The notes: generated by a model from the letters alone, not told the origin. Positions 27,561 through 36,290 are shown, numbered from the stretch's first letter. The stretch: 64,000 nucleotides of DNA from Caulobacterales bacterium (GCA_016183935.1 JACPDR010000005.1:61968-125967); one strand, 5' to 3'. Made by a program: numbers and translations.

Positions 27561-27616
27561 GATGGTGCGGGCGGTCGGGCTCGAACCGACACTCCTTGCG
27601 GAACCGGATTTTGAGT
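27561..27616 (-). repeat. attR: 3' half of the intact tRNA-Leu
   Basis: The right-hand member of the 56-bp direct repeat that bounds the island (partner 11056-11111). It restores a complete tRNA-Leu, as is usual for islands whose att site carries the tRNA 3' half. Confidence 0.88.
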
Positions 27617-27647
27617 CCGGCGCGTCTACCAGTTCCACCACGCCCGC
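27563..27647 (-). tRNA. tRNA-Leu (CAA)
   Basis: An 85-nt tRNA read on the minus strand. Acceptor arms GCGGGCG/CGCCCGC pair, with an encoded CCA end. The anticodon loop CTCAAAA gives anticodon CAA (Leu, codon UUG). A long variable arm (class II) and the T loop GGTTCGAGCC are present. It is the integration site of the island; its 3' half derives from the island copy. Confidence 0.95.
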
Positions 27648-27822
27648 ACAGGCCGTCTGGGTCTCTCGGCAGGCCGGACAGGTAGCGCGGGCCGCCGGGA
27701 GAGGCAATCGGGGAAAAGCTTGTCTTGCGCCCCGAAGCGGGCGCCAGTCTGTCGAAAGCTTAACCTCGCGCCTGCATCCGCAACGCGCCGTCGTCGCCTC
27801 CTGAGCGGGCAAGGAGACGACG

Positions 27823-28896
27823 ATGAAGCTGAGACATCTTATGACGGCCGTGCTGGGCGGGGTGGTGCTGTCCTGCCAGGGACCGGCGGCCGTGCTGGCG
27901 CAGGAGGCCGCGGCGTCCGGAAACGCGGCGGCGAATCCGCACGCGGCGATCACCGAGACCCACCGGGTGCGGGCGCTGGACACCCTCGACCGGCGCCTGG
28001 CGCACTATGTGATGCACGAGCGCACGCCGGCGATCCGGGCGCGGCTGGCCGGGCGACGGGCGGCCTATCTTGAGCTGACCGATCCGGAAGCCTTCAGGCA
28101 GGCGATCAACGCCGACCTGCTGGCGGCGTCGGGCGACAAGCACCTGCAGGTGTGGATCGAGCCGCGCAGCCGTGACGACGTCATCGCCGAGGGCCCGCCG
28201 CCGACCATGGAGCAGATGGGCGCGGAGGAGGCCCGAAACGGCTTTGGCGTGCGCGAAGCCAGGGTGCTGGAGGGCGCGGTCGGCTATCTCGATCTGGCCT
28301 ACTTCAGCGGCCATCCGGATGCGGGCGCGGCCATCGACGCGGCGCTGGCGAAGCTGGCCGGATCGCGGGCTCTGATCCTCGACCTGCGCCGCAACGGCGG
28401 CGGCGGCGAGGCGGCGCTGAAGCGGCTGATGGGCCATCTGGCGCCGGAGCCGATGCGGCTGGAGGACATCGTGATGCGCCGCTGCGCACCCGATCCGGCC
28501 GATCCCGAGGGCTGTATCCAGGACGGCTCGCGCGACGCGCAGGAGCGCTACGCAGACGCCGTCGCCGCCCCGGCCTTCCCGACCCAGCCGGTCTATGTGC
28601 TGACCTCGCGGGACAGTTTCTCTGCGGCCGAGGCGGTGGCCTACGGGCTGCAGGCGACCGGACGCGCCGTCGTCATCGGCGAGGTCACCGGCGGCGGGGC
28701 CAATCCGTCGATGACCATGGATCTGGGTCCATGGTTCACCATCGTCATGCCGTTCGGCGAAGCCCGGCATCCGGCGACCGGGACCAACTGGGAAGGCGTC
28801 GGCGTGCGGCCGGACGTGGCCGTGCCCGCGGACCGGGCGCTGGAAGAGGCGCTGCGGCGGGTCGCTAGGCGATCTGGAACCGGATCGTCGCGATGA
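27823..28896 (+). CDS. Exported S41-family (C-terminal processing-like) peptidase
   Basis: A 357-residue protein with a signal peptide (MKLRHLMTAVLGGVVLSCQGPAAVLAQ). Residues 150-300 carry the S41 core: ALILDLRRNGGGGEAALKRLMG, then the nucleophile region TSRDSFSAAEAVAYGL, then GEVTGGGANPS. This is the IRBP/TSP-like serine protease fold, acting in the periplasm. An internal cysteine pair (RRCAPDPADPEGC) may form a disulfide. Its substrate is unknown. Its 3' end overlaps the next gene, on the opposite strand, by 32 bp. Confidence 0.85.
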   Translation: MKLRHLMTAVLGGVVLSCQGPAAVLAQEAAASGNAAANPHAAITETHRVRALDTLDRRLAHYVMHERTPAIRARLAGRRAAYLELTDPEAFRQAINADLLAASGDKHLQVWIEPRSRDDVIAEGPPPTMEQMGAEEARNGFGVREARVLEGAVGYLDLAYFSGHPDAGAAIDAALAKLAGSRALILDLRRNGGGGEAALKRLMGHLAPEPMRLEDIVMRRCAPDPADPEGCIQDGSRDAQERYADAVAAPAFPTQPVYVLTSRDSFSAAEAVAYGLQATGRAVVIGEVTGGGANPSMTMDLGPWFTIVMPFGEARHPATGTNWEGVGVRPDVAVPADRALEEALRRVARRSGTGSSR

Positions 28897-29671
28897 TCAG
28901 CCGTCCCGCCGGCGGGCCGCCCTCAGCCGCGGGGGCGATACGGGCGTCGCGCAGGGATTTCAGGGCCTCCTCGCCGAACCGGAACCGGCGATGGTGGCTC
29001 TCGCGCTCGGTGCGGCAATCGGTCAGCCGGCCGTCGCCGGCGGCGACGCAGCTGAACACGACGAAGCCCGATCCGAGATGCACGGCGGCTTCGGGATAGC
29101 GGGGCGCCGGGTGACGCCTCCAGAAATCCACGCCTGCTCCCGGCGGGATGCTCCAGCGGACCATCTCGTCGCGGGCGTCGGGACTGCCGGCGTCGCAGGC
29201 GGCCAGCACCTGATCCAGATTGGCGGATCGCGCGGGCAGGTCGAGGGCGTAACGGCGCAGCGGCGCTGCGGGGTCGGCGTCGACGGCGACAGAGACCTGC
29301 AGCGGTCCGCCCTGACGAAGACGGCGCGCGTCGAGACGGGGAACGGGGCTGAACACAAGCGAACCGTCCCCGCTCGACAACCAGTAGCCCGCCTCGACCC
29401 GACCGTCGCTGTAGGCCGCCTCGATCCGTCGGGTTCCCCCCTCCAGCGTCTGCGGGGTTTCCCCCTCCAGCGGCGGCAGGCCGGAGAGCAGGAGTTCGAG
29501 ATCGTCATCGCGGCAGCGAACGGCGAGGGTCTGGCCGCTGGAATAGCCGACCACCGCCAGCATCATGTTCTGGCTTTCGTCGACGATCAGGTCCCAGTCG
29601 TCGCCGGCTTCCTGCGCGCCCGCCGGAGAAGCGAGGAGGGCGACGATGGACGCGCTGACCACCAGGCGCAT
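28865..29671 (-). CDS. Exported protein with TonB C-terminal-like domain
   Basis: A 268-residue protein with a signal peptide (MRLVVSASIVALLASPAGAQ). The middle part is unassigned and beta-rich. The C-terminal ~80 residues (PRYPEAAVHLGSGFVVFSCV, later RFGEEALKSLRDARIAP) resemble the TonB C-terminal domain, with two cysteines around the second strand. Without a membrane anchor and proline-rich linker it is probably not a true TonB energy transducer. Its start overlaps the FAH gene stop by one base (TGATG), so it is co-translated with that gene. Confidence 0.62.
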   Translation of the reverse strand: MRLVVSASIVALLASPAGAQEAGDDWDLIVDESQNMMLAVVGYSSGQTLAVRCRDDDLELLLSGLPPLEGETPQTLEGGTRRIEAAYSDGRVEAGYWLSSGDGSLVFSPVPRLDARRLRQGGPLQVSVAVDADPAAPLRRYALDLPARSANLDQVLAACDAGSPDARDEMVRWSIPPGAGVDFWRRHPAPRYPEAAVHLGSGFVVFSCVAAGDGRLTDCRTERESHHRRFRFGEEALKSLRDARIAPAAEGGPPAGRLIIATIRFQIA

Positions 29672-30678
29672 CACGCCACTTCCACCGTCTGCTCGATGGC
29701 CCCGAAGATGGAGTGGTGCTGGTCGTCCAGCATCTCGATGCGGACGGTGTCGCCGTGCTTGAGGAAGGGCGTCTCGGGCTTGCCGCGCAGGAGGGTCTCG
29801 ACGGTGCGGACCTCGGCGATGCAGGAGTAGCCGAGGCCGCCCTCGCTGACCGGCTTGCCGGGGCCGCCGCCGGCGTCGCGGTTGGAGACCGTGCCCGAAC
29901 CGATCACCGTGCCGGCGCACAGGGCGCGGGTCTTCGCCAGGTGGGCGATCAGGGTTCCGAAGTCGAAGGTCATGTCGACGCCGGCGTCGGCCTTGCCGAA
30001 GTCGGCGCCGTTCAGCTGGACGTTCAGTTCGCCCTTCAGCTTGCCGTCGGCCCAGCGATCGCCCAGCGCGTCGGGGGTGACGAAGACCGGCGACAGGGCC
30101 GAGGCGGGCTTGGACTGGACGAAGCCGAAACCCTTGGCCAGTTCGGCCGGGATCAGGTTGCGCAGCGACACGTCGTTGACGAGGCCGACGAGGCGGATGT
30201 GAGCCAGGGCCTCCTCGCGCGACACGCCCTGGGGCACGTCGCCGGTGACCACCACCACCTCGGCCTCGAGGTCGCAGCCCCAGGCCTCGTCGGCCAGCGG
30301 GATGGGGTCGCGGGGGCTGAGGAAGCCGTCGGAGCCGCCCTGGTACATCAGCGGATCGGTCCAGAAGCTGTCGGGCATCTCGGCGCCGCGCGCCTTACGC
30401 ACCAGTTCGACGTGGTTCACATAGGCCGAGCCGTCGGCCCACTGATAGGCGCGGGGCAGGGGCGAGGCGGCCTCACGCTCGTGGAAGCGGCCGCGCGGCA
30501 CGCCGCCGTGCTCGAGGCTTTCGGACAGGGCGCGGAGATCGGGCTCGACGCGGTCCCAGTCGTCGAGCGCCGCCTGCAGGGTCGGGGCGATCAGGAAGGC
30601 GTCGGTGAACCAGGCGAGATCGCTGGAGACGAGGACGAGGCGGCCGTCGCGGCCATGCTTGAGTGAGGCGAGTTTCAT
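29671..30678 (-). CDS. Fumarylacetoacetate hydrolase (FAH) family protein
   Basis: A 335-residue enzyme of the FAH superfamily. The metal-binding part includes CDLEAEVVVVTGDVP (Glu/Asp ligands, residues 130-145) and IRLVGLVNDVSLRN. GSGTVSNRDAGG near residue 265 is the family's glycine-rich segment. Members cleave carbon-carbon bonds or hydrolyse fumarylacetoacetate in aromatic amino acid breakdown; which substrate is used here cannot be told, and no other tyrosine pathway gene is adjacent. It is the first gene of a two-gene unit with the TonB_C-like protein. Confidence 0.85.
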   Translation of the reverse strand: MKLASLKHGRDGRLVLVSSDLAWFTDAFLIAPTLQAALDDWDRVEPDLRALSESLEHGGVPRGRFHEREAASPLPRAYQWADGSAYVNHVELVRKARGAEMPDSFWTDPLMYQGGSDGFLSPRDPIPLADEAWGCDLEAEVVVVTGDVPQGVSREEALAHIRLVGLVNDVSLRNLIPAELAKGFGFVQSKPASALSPVFVTPDALGDRWADGKLKGELNVQLNGADFGKADAGVDMTFDFGTLIAHLAKTRALCAGTVIGSGTVSNRDAGGGPGKPVSEGGLGYSCIAEVRTVETLLRGKPETPFLKHGDTVRIEMLDDQHHSIFGAIEQTVEVA

Positions 30679-30723
30679 GCCTCAGGCTTAGGCGGTTTCT
30701 CGCGCAGGGGAAACAGCGGCCTG

Positions 30724-31425
30724 TCAGTGATGGCCGCCGCCACGGCCGGCGCGCGGGGGCGGCGGACCGGGGTCGCGGAGTTCGGCGACGACGGCGCGCA
30801 TCTCGGCCTCGCGGACGGAGCGGTGGCGCCAGTAGTCGTTGAAGTCCGCCACGGCCAGCCGCAGGGCGTGGTTGCGTTCGCGGGTGGTCATCGGTCGCCT
30901 GCCGGCCCTGGGCGACGGGCGCATGGGATGGGCCGCCGGGGACTGGATCGAGACAATGGTGACGGCGGCGGCGGACGCGGACGGCGTGGCGGCTTCACGG
31001 TCCGCCGCCGGCGTCTCCTCCTCCGGCGGGTGATTGTGGGCGGCCTGCCCGTCCCCGATCTCGCGCTCGCCCTCGAGGGCGAGGTGGAGGGCGTCGACGC
31101 GCCCGGTCAGGTCGCCGCCGAAACCGAGCGTCCTGCCGAGGCGGGCGCGCAGCACGCGATCCAGCTCCGAGGCTCGGGCGGGCAGGGCTTCGGTGTCGGC
31201 CTTCATGGCGGCCTTGGCGGCGTCGTCGATCGCCTTCCAGATGGCCGCCGCGGCGTCCGGGCGACCGGTTCCGGACCGGGCGCCGAAATAGAAGCCGGTC
31301 AGCACGGCGGCCGCGAGCGCCAGAAGGACAGCGCCCCAGAAAAACGGATCGGCGCCGATCATGACCGTCGGGTCGAGCGGGGCGCCGGCTGTATCGACGG
31401 TGGCGAAGTCGTCGCCGTAGGACAT
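30724..31425 (-). CDS. Single-pass membrane protein, unknown
   Basis: A 233-residue protein beginning MSYGDDFATVDTAG. One transmembrane helix is near residues 25-50 (FFWGAVLLALAAAVLTGFYFGA). A charged helical region (about 60-125) and a low-complexity Ala/Pro segment follow, then a helical tail (MTTRERNHALRLAVADFNDYWRHRSV) ending in GGGHH. The start was set at the ATG that gives a compact N-terminus; an upstream frame reaches 31467. No family was recognised. Confidence 0.6.
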   Translation of the reverse strand: MSYGDDFATVDTAGAPLDPTVMIGADPFFWGAVLLALAAAVLTGFYFGARSGTGRPDAAAAIWKAIDDAAKAAMKADTEALPARASELDRVLRARLGRTLGFGGDLTGRVDALHLALEGEREIGDGQAAHNHPPEEETPAADREAATPSASAAAVTIVSIQSPAAHPMRPSPRAGRRPMTTRERNHALRLAVADFNDYWRHRSVREAEMRAVVAELRDPGPPPPRAGRGGGHH

Positions 31426-31540
31426 GGGGCTCCCCGCTGGAACGACCGCCGTTCGCGGACCGCCCATCTTGCTCCGGCCGTGTCGCTTGGCAACGGTAAA
31501 GGTTAACGGCGGCGCGGATTCGCCCGATACGGGAATTCGG

Positions 31541-31813
31541 TCAGTTGGGCGTGATCAGCGCCTTGGCCTCGGCGCCCGTACGGGCGCCGACGTCGCGCAC
31601 CTCGACCTCGACCGAGACGGCGCCCTCAGGCTCGTGGGCCCACAGGTAGCGACGCTCGATCTCGACCTCCCGGCCGGACGGGGCGAAACCGGTGAAGCTG
31701 TCGCCCCAGGGCGTGATGGCCTTGATCTCGGGCCAGGCCAGGGCGCAGGCGGCGTCCAGCTCCTCCATGGCCATCAGGGACAGTTCGTCGCGCGGGTCGG
31801 GCGCTACAGCCAT
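31541..31813 (-). CDS. Small protein of unknown function
   Basis: A 90-residue protein starting MAVAPDPRDELSLMAMEELDAACALAWPEIKAITPWGDSF. The C-terminal half (EVEIERRYLWAHEPEGAVSVEVEVRD) looks like paired beta strands. Its start overlaps the end of the upstream methyltransferase gene by 10 bp, supporting co-translation in the operon isoaspartyl peptidase-methyltransferase-this gene. No family was recognised. Confidence 0.55.
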   Translation of the reverse strand: MAVAPDPRDELSLMAMEELDAACALAWPEIKAITPWGDSFTGFAPSGREVEIERRYLWAHEPEGAVSVEVEVRDVGARTGAEAKALITPN

Positions 31814-32316
31814 CGCCGCACCCGGGCGCGATAGGCGTCGTACTCGGCGCCGAATTTGGCGGACAGGTAGCGCTCCTCGCGGGCGATGACCAAGCGATCG
31901 ACCACGAGCAGGCAGGGGATCAGCAGGAGCAGGACGAGGACGCTGTCCATGGCGAGGGCCAGGCCGGCGTAGGTGATGGCGAATCCCAGGTAGATCGGGT
32001 TGCGGCTGAAACGGTAGAGGCCGTCGGTGGCGAGGACGGTGCTCGGCTTCCACGGCTCGACCGCCGTGCCGAGGCGGCGGAAATAGCCGGCGGCGGCGCC
32101 GTCCAGCAACAGGCCGCCGATGATCAGGGGCAGGGAGACGATGCGGCGCGTCTGGGTCTCGAGGCCGAAGCCGAGCCCGAGCCAGCCGGCCGCCTCCGGC
32201 CCGACGACTTCGGGCGTGGCGACGAAGCGGAAGATCGCCCAGCCGAGCAGCAGGAAGCCGATGTAGATCAGCGGCGGCGGGGCGATGACGCCGGGGATGT
32301 CACGCGAGGCGGTCAC
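31804..32316 (-). CDS. Isoprenylcysteine carboxyl methyltransferase (ICMT)-like membrane protein
   Basis: A 170-residue integral membrane methyltransferase with about four helices. The C-terminal block GLYRFSRNPIYLG and the ending REERYLSAKFGAEYDAYRARVRRWL are the signature of the bacterial ICMT/PEMT-like family, where SAM binds near the NP.Y motif. Substrates in bacteria are mostly unknown (lipids or small molecules). The GTG start overlaps the upstream isoaspartyl peptidase stop (GTGA). Confidence 0.85.
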   Translation of the reverse strand: MTASRDIPGVIAPPPLIYIGFLLLGWAIFRFVATPEVVGPEAAGWLGLGFGLETQTRRIVSLPLIIGGLLLDGAAAGYFRRLGTAVEPWKPSTVLATDGLYRFSRNPIYLGFAITYAGLALAMDSVLVLLLLIPCLLVVDRLVIAREERYLSAKFGAEYDAYRARVRRWL

Positions 32317-33389
32317 GGCTGGAGCGCCTCGTCGCCGTAGATGGCGACCCGGGCCGGTTCGCTGGACGAGACCGCGCCGCGATACATGCCGGAGGTGTTC
32401 ATGGCGAAGGCGGGCTCGCCCTCCAGTCCCATGACGATGACGCCGCCGTCGCCCTGGATGGAGCCGACGTCAGCGATCTCGGCGTCCGCGGCGGTCTGAA
32501 CGTCTGCGCCGGCGGCGGTGCGGTGGCAGATGTCGCGGGCCACGGTGGCGCGGATGAAATACTCGCCGGAGCCGGTGGCCGAGACCGCGCAGCCGTCGGC
32601 GTTGGAGGCGTAGGTGCCGGCGCCGATCACCGGCACGTCGCCGACCCGGCCCCAACGCTTGGCGGTCATGCCGCCGGTCGAGGTCCCGGCCGCGAGACGG
32701 CCCTGGCTGTCCAGCGCCACCGCGCCGACGGTGCCGAACTTGCGCTCGTTCAGAGGCGGGGCGGGAAGGTCGTTGGCCGCCTGCGGGCCCGGCGCGCCGG
32801 CGGGGCGTTCGGGGACCGGCTGGTTCTGGCCGCGGAGGGTGCGCTCCAGCCCCTGCCAGCGGCGCTCGGTGAAGAAGAAGGCGGGATCGACCTGCTCCAG
32901 CCCGACCGAGGCGGCGAACGCGTCCGCGCCCTCGCCGATCAGCATGACATGCGGCGACTGCTCCATCACGGCGCGGGCGGCGGCGATCGGGTGGCGGGTG
33001 GTGGTCAGGCCGGCGACGGCCCCGGCGGTGCGGTCGGCGCCGTTCATGATCGCCGAGTCGAGCTCGTTGCGGCCAGCGGCGGTGAAAACCGCGCCCCGGC
33101 CGGCGTTGAACAGGGGGTCGTCTTCCATGATCTGGATCGCGGCCTGCACCGCGTCCAGCGAGGCGCCGCCGGCGGCGAGGACGGCCGAGCCGGCCTCGAG
33201 CGCCTTGTGCAGGGCGGCGCGGTAGGCGGCGTCCTGCTCGGGCGTCAGGCTGTCGCGCTCTATCACGCCCGCCCCGCCGTGGATGGCGAAGGACCAGCGG
33301 GCGGGCTCCTGAGCCGTCTCCTGGGCGGCGGCGGGCGCGGCGATCAGGGCGAGGGCGGCGGCGAGGGGGATCAGGCGGGTCAGGGTCAT
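32313..33389 (-). CDS. Exported isoaspartyl peptidase / L-asparaginase (Ntn hydrolase)
   Basis: A 358-residue plant-type asparaginase. A signal peptide (MTLTRLIPLAAALALIAAPAAAQ) is followed by WSFAIHGGAGVI, and the autocleavage site lies at KFGTVGAVALD, where the threonine becomes the N-terminal nucleophile of the beta chain. TSTGGMTAKRWGRVGDVPVIGAGTY follows. It hydrolyses isoaspartyl dipeptides and asparagine in the periplasm. It is the first gene of an operon with the methyltransferase and a small protein. Confidence 0.9.
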   Translation of the reverse strand: MTLTRLIPLAAALALIAAPAAAQETAQEPARWSFAIHGGAGVIERDSLTPEQDAAYRAALHKALEAGSAVLAAGGASLDAVQAAIQIMEDDPLFNAGRGAVFTAAGRNELDSAIMNGADRTAGAVAGLTTTRHPIAAARAVMEQSPHVMLIGEGADAFAASVGLEQVDPAFFFTERRWQGLERTLRGQNQPVPERPAGAPGPQAANDLPAPPLNERKFGTVGAVALDSQGRLAAGTSTGGMTAKRWGRVGDVPVIGAGTYASNADGCAVSATGSGEYFIRATVARDICHRTAAGADVQTAADAEIADVGSIQGDGGVIVMGLEGEPAFAMNTSGMYRGAVSSSEPARVAIYGDEALQP

Positions 33390-33414
33390 GCCGCAGGGTC
33401 GGCCAAGCGCGGCC

Positions 33415-34137
33415 TCAACTCAAGGCCTGACCGCAGCAGGGGCAGCCGGCCGCCTCGACGCCGAACAGGGCGCGGATCCGGTCAGGGCCCAGAGCCTCCG
33501 ATGGCGCGGCGGCCTCGATCCGGTCCGGGCCGATGGCCAGAACCCGGTCGGCCCGGGACGCGAACGGCAGATGATGCGCCGAGGCCAGCACCACACGACC
33601 TTCCGCGGCCAGCGCGCGGATCGCGGTCTCGACGGCCCGGGCGTGGGCGGGGTCGAGCAGGGCGAGCGGTTCGTCGAGCAGGCAGACGGGGGCGTCCTGG
33701 ACGAACAGGCGGGCGATCAGGACCAGCTGTTGCTGGCCGCTGGACAGGCGGTCGAACGGGCGCCCGGCGAGGTCGAGGACGTCGAGCCGGGCGAGGGCCG
33801 CGCGGGCGGCCTCGACATCGTCCGGAGTCAGGCCGGGCGCCCAGCGCCGTCGTCCGGCGCGGCCCAGAGCGGTCAGGTGCAAGGCGGTGAAGCCGGCGGA
33901 CACGGCGCCGGGCGGCGGCAGGTAGGCGACGGCGCCGGGGCGATCGATGCGGCCGCCGAGCGACGGGATCAGGCCGGCGATGGTCTTCAGCAGGGTGGTC
34001 TTGCCGACGCCGTTGGGGCCGATCAGGGCGACGACCTCGCCGGGCCGAGCGGTGAAGTCGAGCGGCGGCAGGCGAAAGCCGGGGCCGCCCCGGGAGGGGC
34101 GGCCCGCGACCAGCGCTTCGAGGACGAGGGGGCTCAC
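33415..34137 (-). CDS. ABC transporter ATPase, FecE/BtuD type
   Basis: A 240-residue ATP-binding subunit: Walker A GPNGVGKTTLLK near residue 40, signature LSSGQQQLVLIARLF, and Walker B VCLLDEPLALLD. It powers uptake through the adjacent FecCD-type permease. The GTG start overlaps the permease stop by 4 bp. An oddity is the C-terminal tail with cysteines C232, C234 and C235 (GCPCCGQALS), which could bind a metal and is not part of the core family. The substrate is probably an iron chelate, cobalamin or haem. Confidence 0.88.
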   Translation of the reverse strand: MSPLVLEALVAGRPSRGGPGFRLPPLDFTARPGEVVALIGPNGVGKTTLLKTIAGLIPSLGGRIDRPGAVAYLPPPGAVSAGFTALHLTALGRAGRRRWAPGLTPDDVEAARAALARLDVLDLAGRPFDRLSSGQQQLVLIARLFVQDAPVCLLDEPLALLDPAHARAVETAIRALAAEGRVVLASAHHLPFASRADRVLAIGPDRIEAAAPSEALGPDRIRALFGVEAAGCPCCGQALS

Positions 34138-35132
34138 GCCCGCCTCGATGTGGCGATGAACAGGATGAGGAAGGCCGGGGCGCCGACGGCGGCGGCGAGC
34201 AGGCCGACGGGCAGTTCGGCCGGGCCGAAGGCGGTCGCCAGCCGGTCGATCAACAGGGCGAACAGGGCGCCGACGGCCATGGACGCCGGGATCAGCCGCC
34301 CGGCCCGCTCGCCGACGACTCGCCGGGCGGCGTGCGGCGCGAGCAGGCCGATCCAGCCCACCACCCCGGCCACGGCCACGGCGGAGGAGGTCATCAGGGC
34401 GGCGGCGGCGAGGGCCAGAAGGCGCAGCGGCGCGGCCCTCAGCCCGAGCGAGCGCGCCTGCTCATCGCCCAGCGACAGCACATCGAGCCGAAAGCCGGGT
34501 CCCAGCAGGGTCGCGGCGCCGGGGCCGACCGGAACAAGGGCGAGGGCGGCCTCGCCCGCCGTGGCGCGGGTGAAGGAGCCGAGCAGCCAGTAGGTGATCG
34601 ACGGCAGCTGCGAATAAGGTTCGGCTGCGATCACCACCAGGCCGAGCCCGGCGGAGGCGAGGGCGCCGGCGACGATGCCGCACAGGATCAGGGCGAGGCG
34701 GCCGTCCCCGCTGCGGGTCAGGGCGGCGCAGGCGACGGCGACGGCCCCCGTGGCGAGGCCGCCGGCGAAGGCCGCGCCTTGCACCAGCACGGCCCCGGCC
34801 CCGAGCAGGAGGGCGAGGGCCGCGCCGAAGCCCGCGCCGGAGGTGACGCCCAGCAGGTCGGGCGAGGCCAGCGGATTGCGGAACAGGATCTGGAAGCCCG
34901 CCCCGGCCCCGGCGAGGGCCGCGCCGGAGGTCAGGGCGGCGAGCAGGCGAGGCCCGCGCAGGGCCAGGGCCAGCTCGGCCTCAGGTGGGCCCGCTCCGAA
35001 CAGGGCGGCGACCAATGCGTCGGGCGGCGCGGCCAGCGGACCGGTGGCCAGCACCGTCGCCGCTCCGGCCAGCGCCAGCAGGGCGAGGGCCAGCGGGGCC
35101 GCCCATGCCCGCGGCGCGATCAGCGAATCCAC
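34134..35132 (-). CDS. FecCD-family ABC transporter permease
   Basis: An approximately 332-residue inner-membrane permease with about ten helices. FecCD signatures include GAGFQILFRNPLASPDLLGVTSGAGFGAAL and, near the C-terminus, GVVGWIGLLAPHAARRVVG. Together with the adjacent substrate-binding protein and ATPase it forms an importer for iron-siderophore, haem or vitamin B12. The start is a GTG inside the end of the upstream gene (two adjacent GTG codons at 35135 and 35132); genes overlap by about 13 bp. Confidence 0.87.
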   Translation of the reverse strand: MDSLIAPRAWAAPLALALLALAGAATVLATGPLAAPPDALVAALFGAGPPEAELALALRGPRLLAALTSGAALAGAGAGFQILFRNPLASPDLLGVTSGAGFGAALALLLGAGAVLVQGAAFAGGLATGAVAVACAALTRSGDGRLALILCGIVAGALASAGLGLVVIAAEPYSQLPSITYWLLGSFTRATAGEAALALVPVGPGAATLLGPGFRLDVLSLGDEQARSLGLRAAPLRLLALAAAALMTSSAVAVAGVVGWIGLLAPHAARRVVGERAGRLIPASMAVGALFALLIDRLATAFGPAELPVGLLAAAVGAPAFLILFIATSRRA

Positions 35133-36079
35133 CACGGCCGGGGGACCTCGGCGGGGGCCATGCCGTACAGGCGGCGGCTGAGCAGGGTCAGGTCCATCCA
35201 GCCGCCCTCGGGATCCGCCAGCCAGGCGCAGCCGAGCAGGCGATTGACCGACGGCGGCCGGTCGATCCAGCCGAACGGCGTCGCCGGCAGCAGCAACAGC
35301 GCCCGCCGCCCGCCGCCGCGCCGCTGTCGCCACACCGGATCGTCCGCCGCCGCCCGGGCGAACGCCGGATCGAGGGTGACGATGGCTTCAGGATCCCACG
35401 CCGCGACCTGTTCGCGGGTGACGCGGCCTATATCTCGCGAGCCCTCGGCGACGTTGGTCCAGCCGGCCCCCTCCAGCACTTCGGTGGCGAGGGCTCCGCG
35501 AAAGCCGGTCTCCAGTCCGTCATTGCCGCGGGCGTAGTAGAAGGCGGGCCCCGCGGGGGCGCGGCGCCAGCGCTCGATCACCCCGGCGGCGGCGTCGGCC
35601 AGCGCCTCCGCTTGTGGGGCCGCGTCGAGCAGGCGACCGGCTTCGCGAAAGGCCTCGGGGATGCGGGGCAGGGCCCCGTCGATCAGCCGCCAGTCGACGC
35701 CGAGCCGGGCCCGCATGCGGGCGGCCAGTCCCTGGTGTTCGGGATCGGCGTCACCGTAGTCGATGACCAGCCGCGGCTTCAGGGCGGCGATGGCCTCGGG
35801 CGAGGCGGGGCGGCCGCCGCTGGCCAGCGCTCCGGTCTCGGGCAGGGTGGCGGCCAGTGCGGGGAGAGCGGCGAGGGCGCGGCCGTCAGGCTTGCGCGGC
35901 CAACCGGCGAGACGCTCGCGGGCGACGGCCCAGATCAGCAGGGCGGCGGGCTGGCCGGCCGCGACGACATCGCGTCCGCGTGGGGGCGGACGGACCGGGG
36001 AGCTGCAGGCCCGCTGGCTCAATCCGGCGGCGGCCGCGCCCAATCCCAGCAGCACGGATCGCCGCCCTGGAGTGGTCAT
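35120..36079 (-). CDS. ABC transporter substrate-binding protein, BtuF/FecB type
   Basis: A 319-residue periplasmic binding protein. The N-terminus MTTPGRRSVLLGLGAAAAGLSQRACSS contains an RR-like motif and a possible lipobox, so it may be exported by Tat or as a lipoprotein. Residues 95-320 match the class III binding fold (PEAIAALKPRLVIDYG; EGAGWTNVAEGSRDIGRVTREQVAAWDPEAIVTLD). It captures a chelated metal or corrinoid for the FecCD permease. No cobalamin riboswitch was found upstream. The start ATG 36079 gives the signal peptide; a longer frame begins at 36145. Confidence 0.85.
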   Translation of the reverse strand: MTTPGRRSVLLGLGAAAAGLSQRACSSPVRPPPRGRDVVAAGQPAALLIWAVARERLAGWPRKPDGRALAALPALAATLPETGALASGGRPASPEAIAALKPRLVIDYGDADPEHQGLAARMRARLGVDWRLIDGALPRIPEAFREAGRLLDAAPQAEALADAAAGVIERWRRAPAGPAFYYARGNDGLETGFRGALATEVLEGAGWTNVAEGSRDIGRVTREQVAAWDPEAIVTLDPAFARAAADDPVWRQRRGGGRRALLLLPATPFGWIDRPPSVNRLLGCAWLADPEGGWMDLTLLSRRLYGMAPAEVPRPWWIR

Positions 36080-36273
36080 GAGTCGATTCCCGTTGTTCCG
36101 GCCCATCCTGCCGCGCCGGGCCGGCGTCCGCCACCTCACGCTCAATTTGCCCTTAACCCTTGTCCGGTTTTGCTCAGCGTGCTGCTTATGCGGCCTCGCG
36201 CGTCAGGTGGGCGCTGCAATTGGGAGTGAGCCGTTGAGTAGAACGGATGGAGGGAGCGCCGTCGTGGCGCGGA

Positions 36274-36290
36274 CCGGACCGCTGGTCCGG
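36274..36290 (+). other. Hairpin in the leader of the peptide transporter
   Basis: Perfect 7-bp stem CCGGACC-GCT-GGTCCGG, ending 20 bases before the transporter ATG and just before its ribosome site (GGGGGGAG). It could modulate translation; no family was recognised. Confidence 0.3.

Larger units (their letters stand above)
11056..27616. mobile_element. Genomic island integrated in tRNA-Leu(CAA), defence cargo
   Basis: A 16.5-kb segment bounded by 56-bp direct repeats that are the 3' half of tRNA-Leu. The right copy belongs to the intact tRNA; the left copy is a displaced fragment. A tyrosine integrase lies 89 bp inside the right end, preceded by a ribbon-helix-helix protein and an excisionase-like HTH protein. 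Cargo includes hsdM-hsdS-Abi_C-like-fic-hsdR, an HNH endonuclease, a reverse transcriptase and several unknown genes. Base composition is more AT-rich than the flanks in several parts (for example 53% GC at 15121-15180). No conjugation or replication genes are seen, so transfer would need help or be past. Confidence 0.88.

Noticed and set aside
11056..27616. Prophage
   Set aside because: Integrase is present but there are no capsid, terminase, tail or lysis genes, so an island is the better description.
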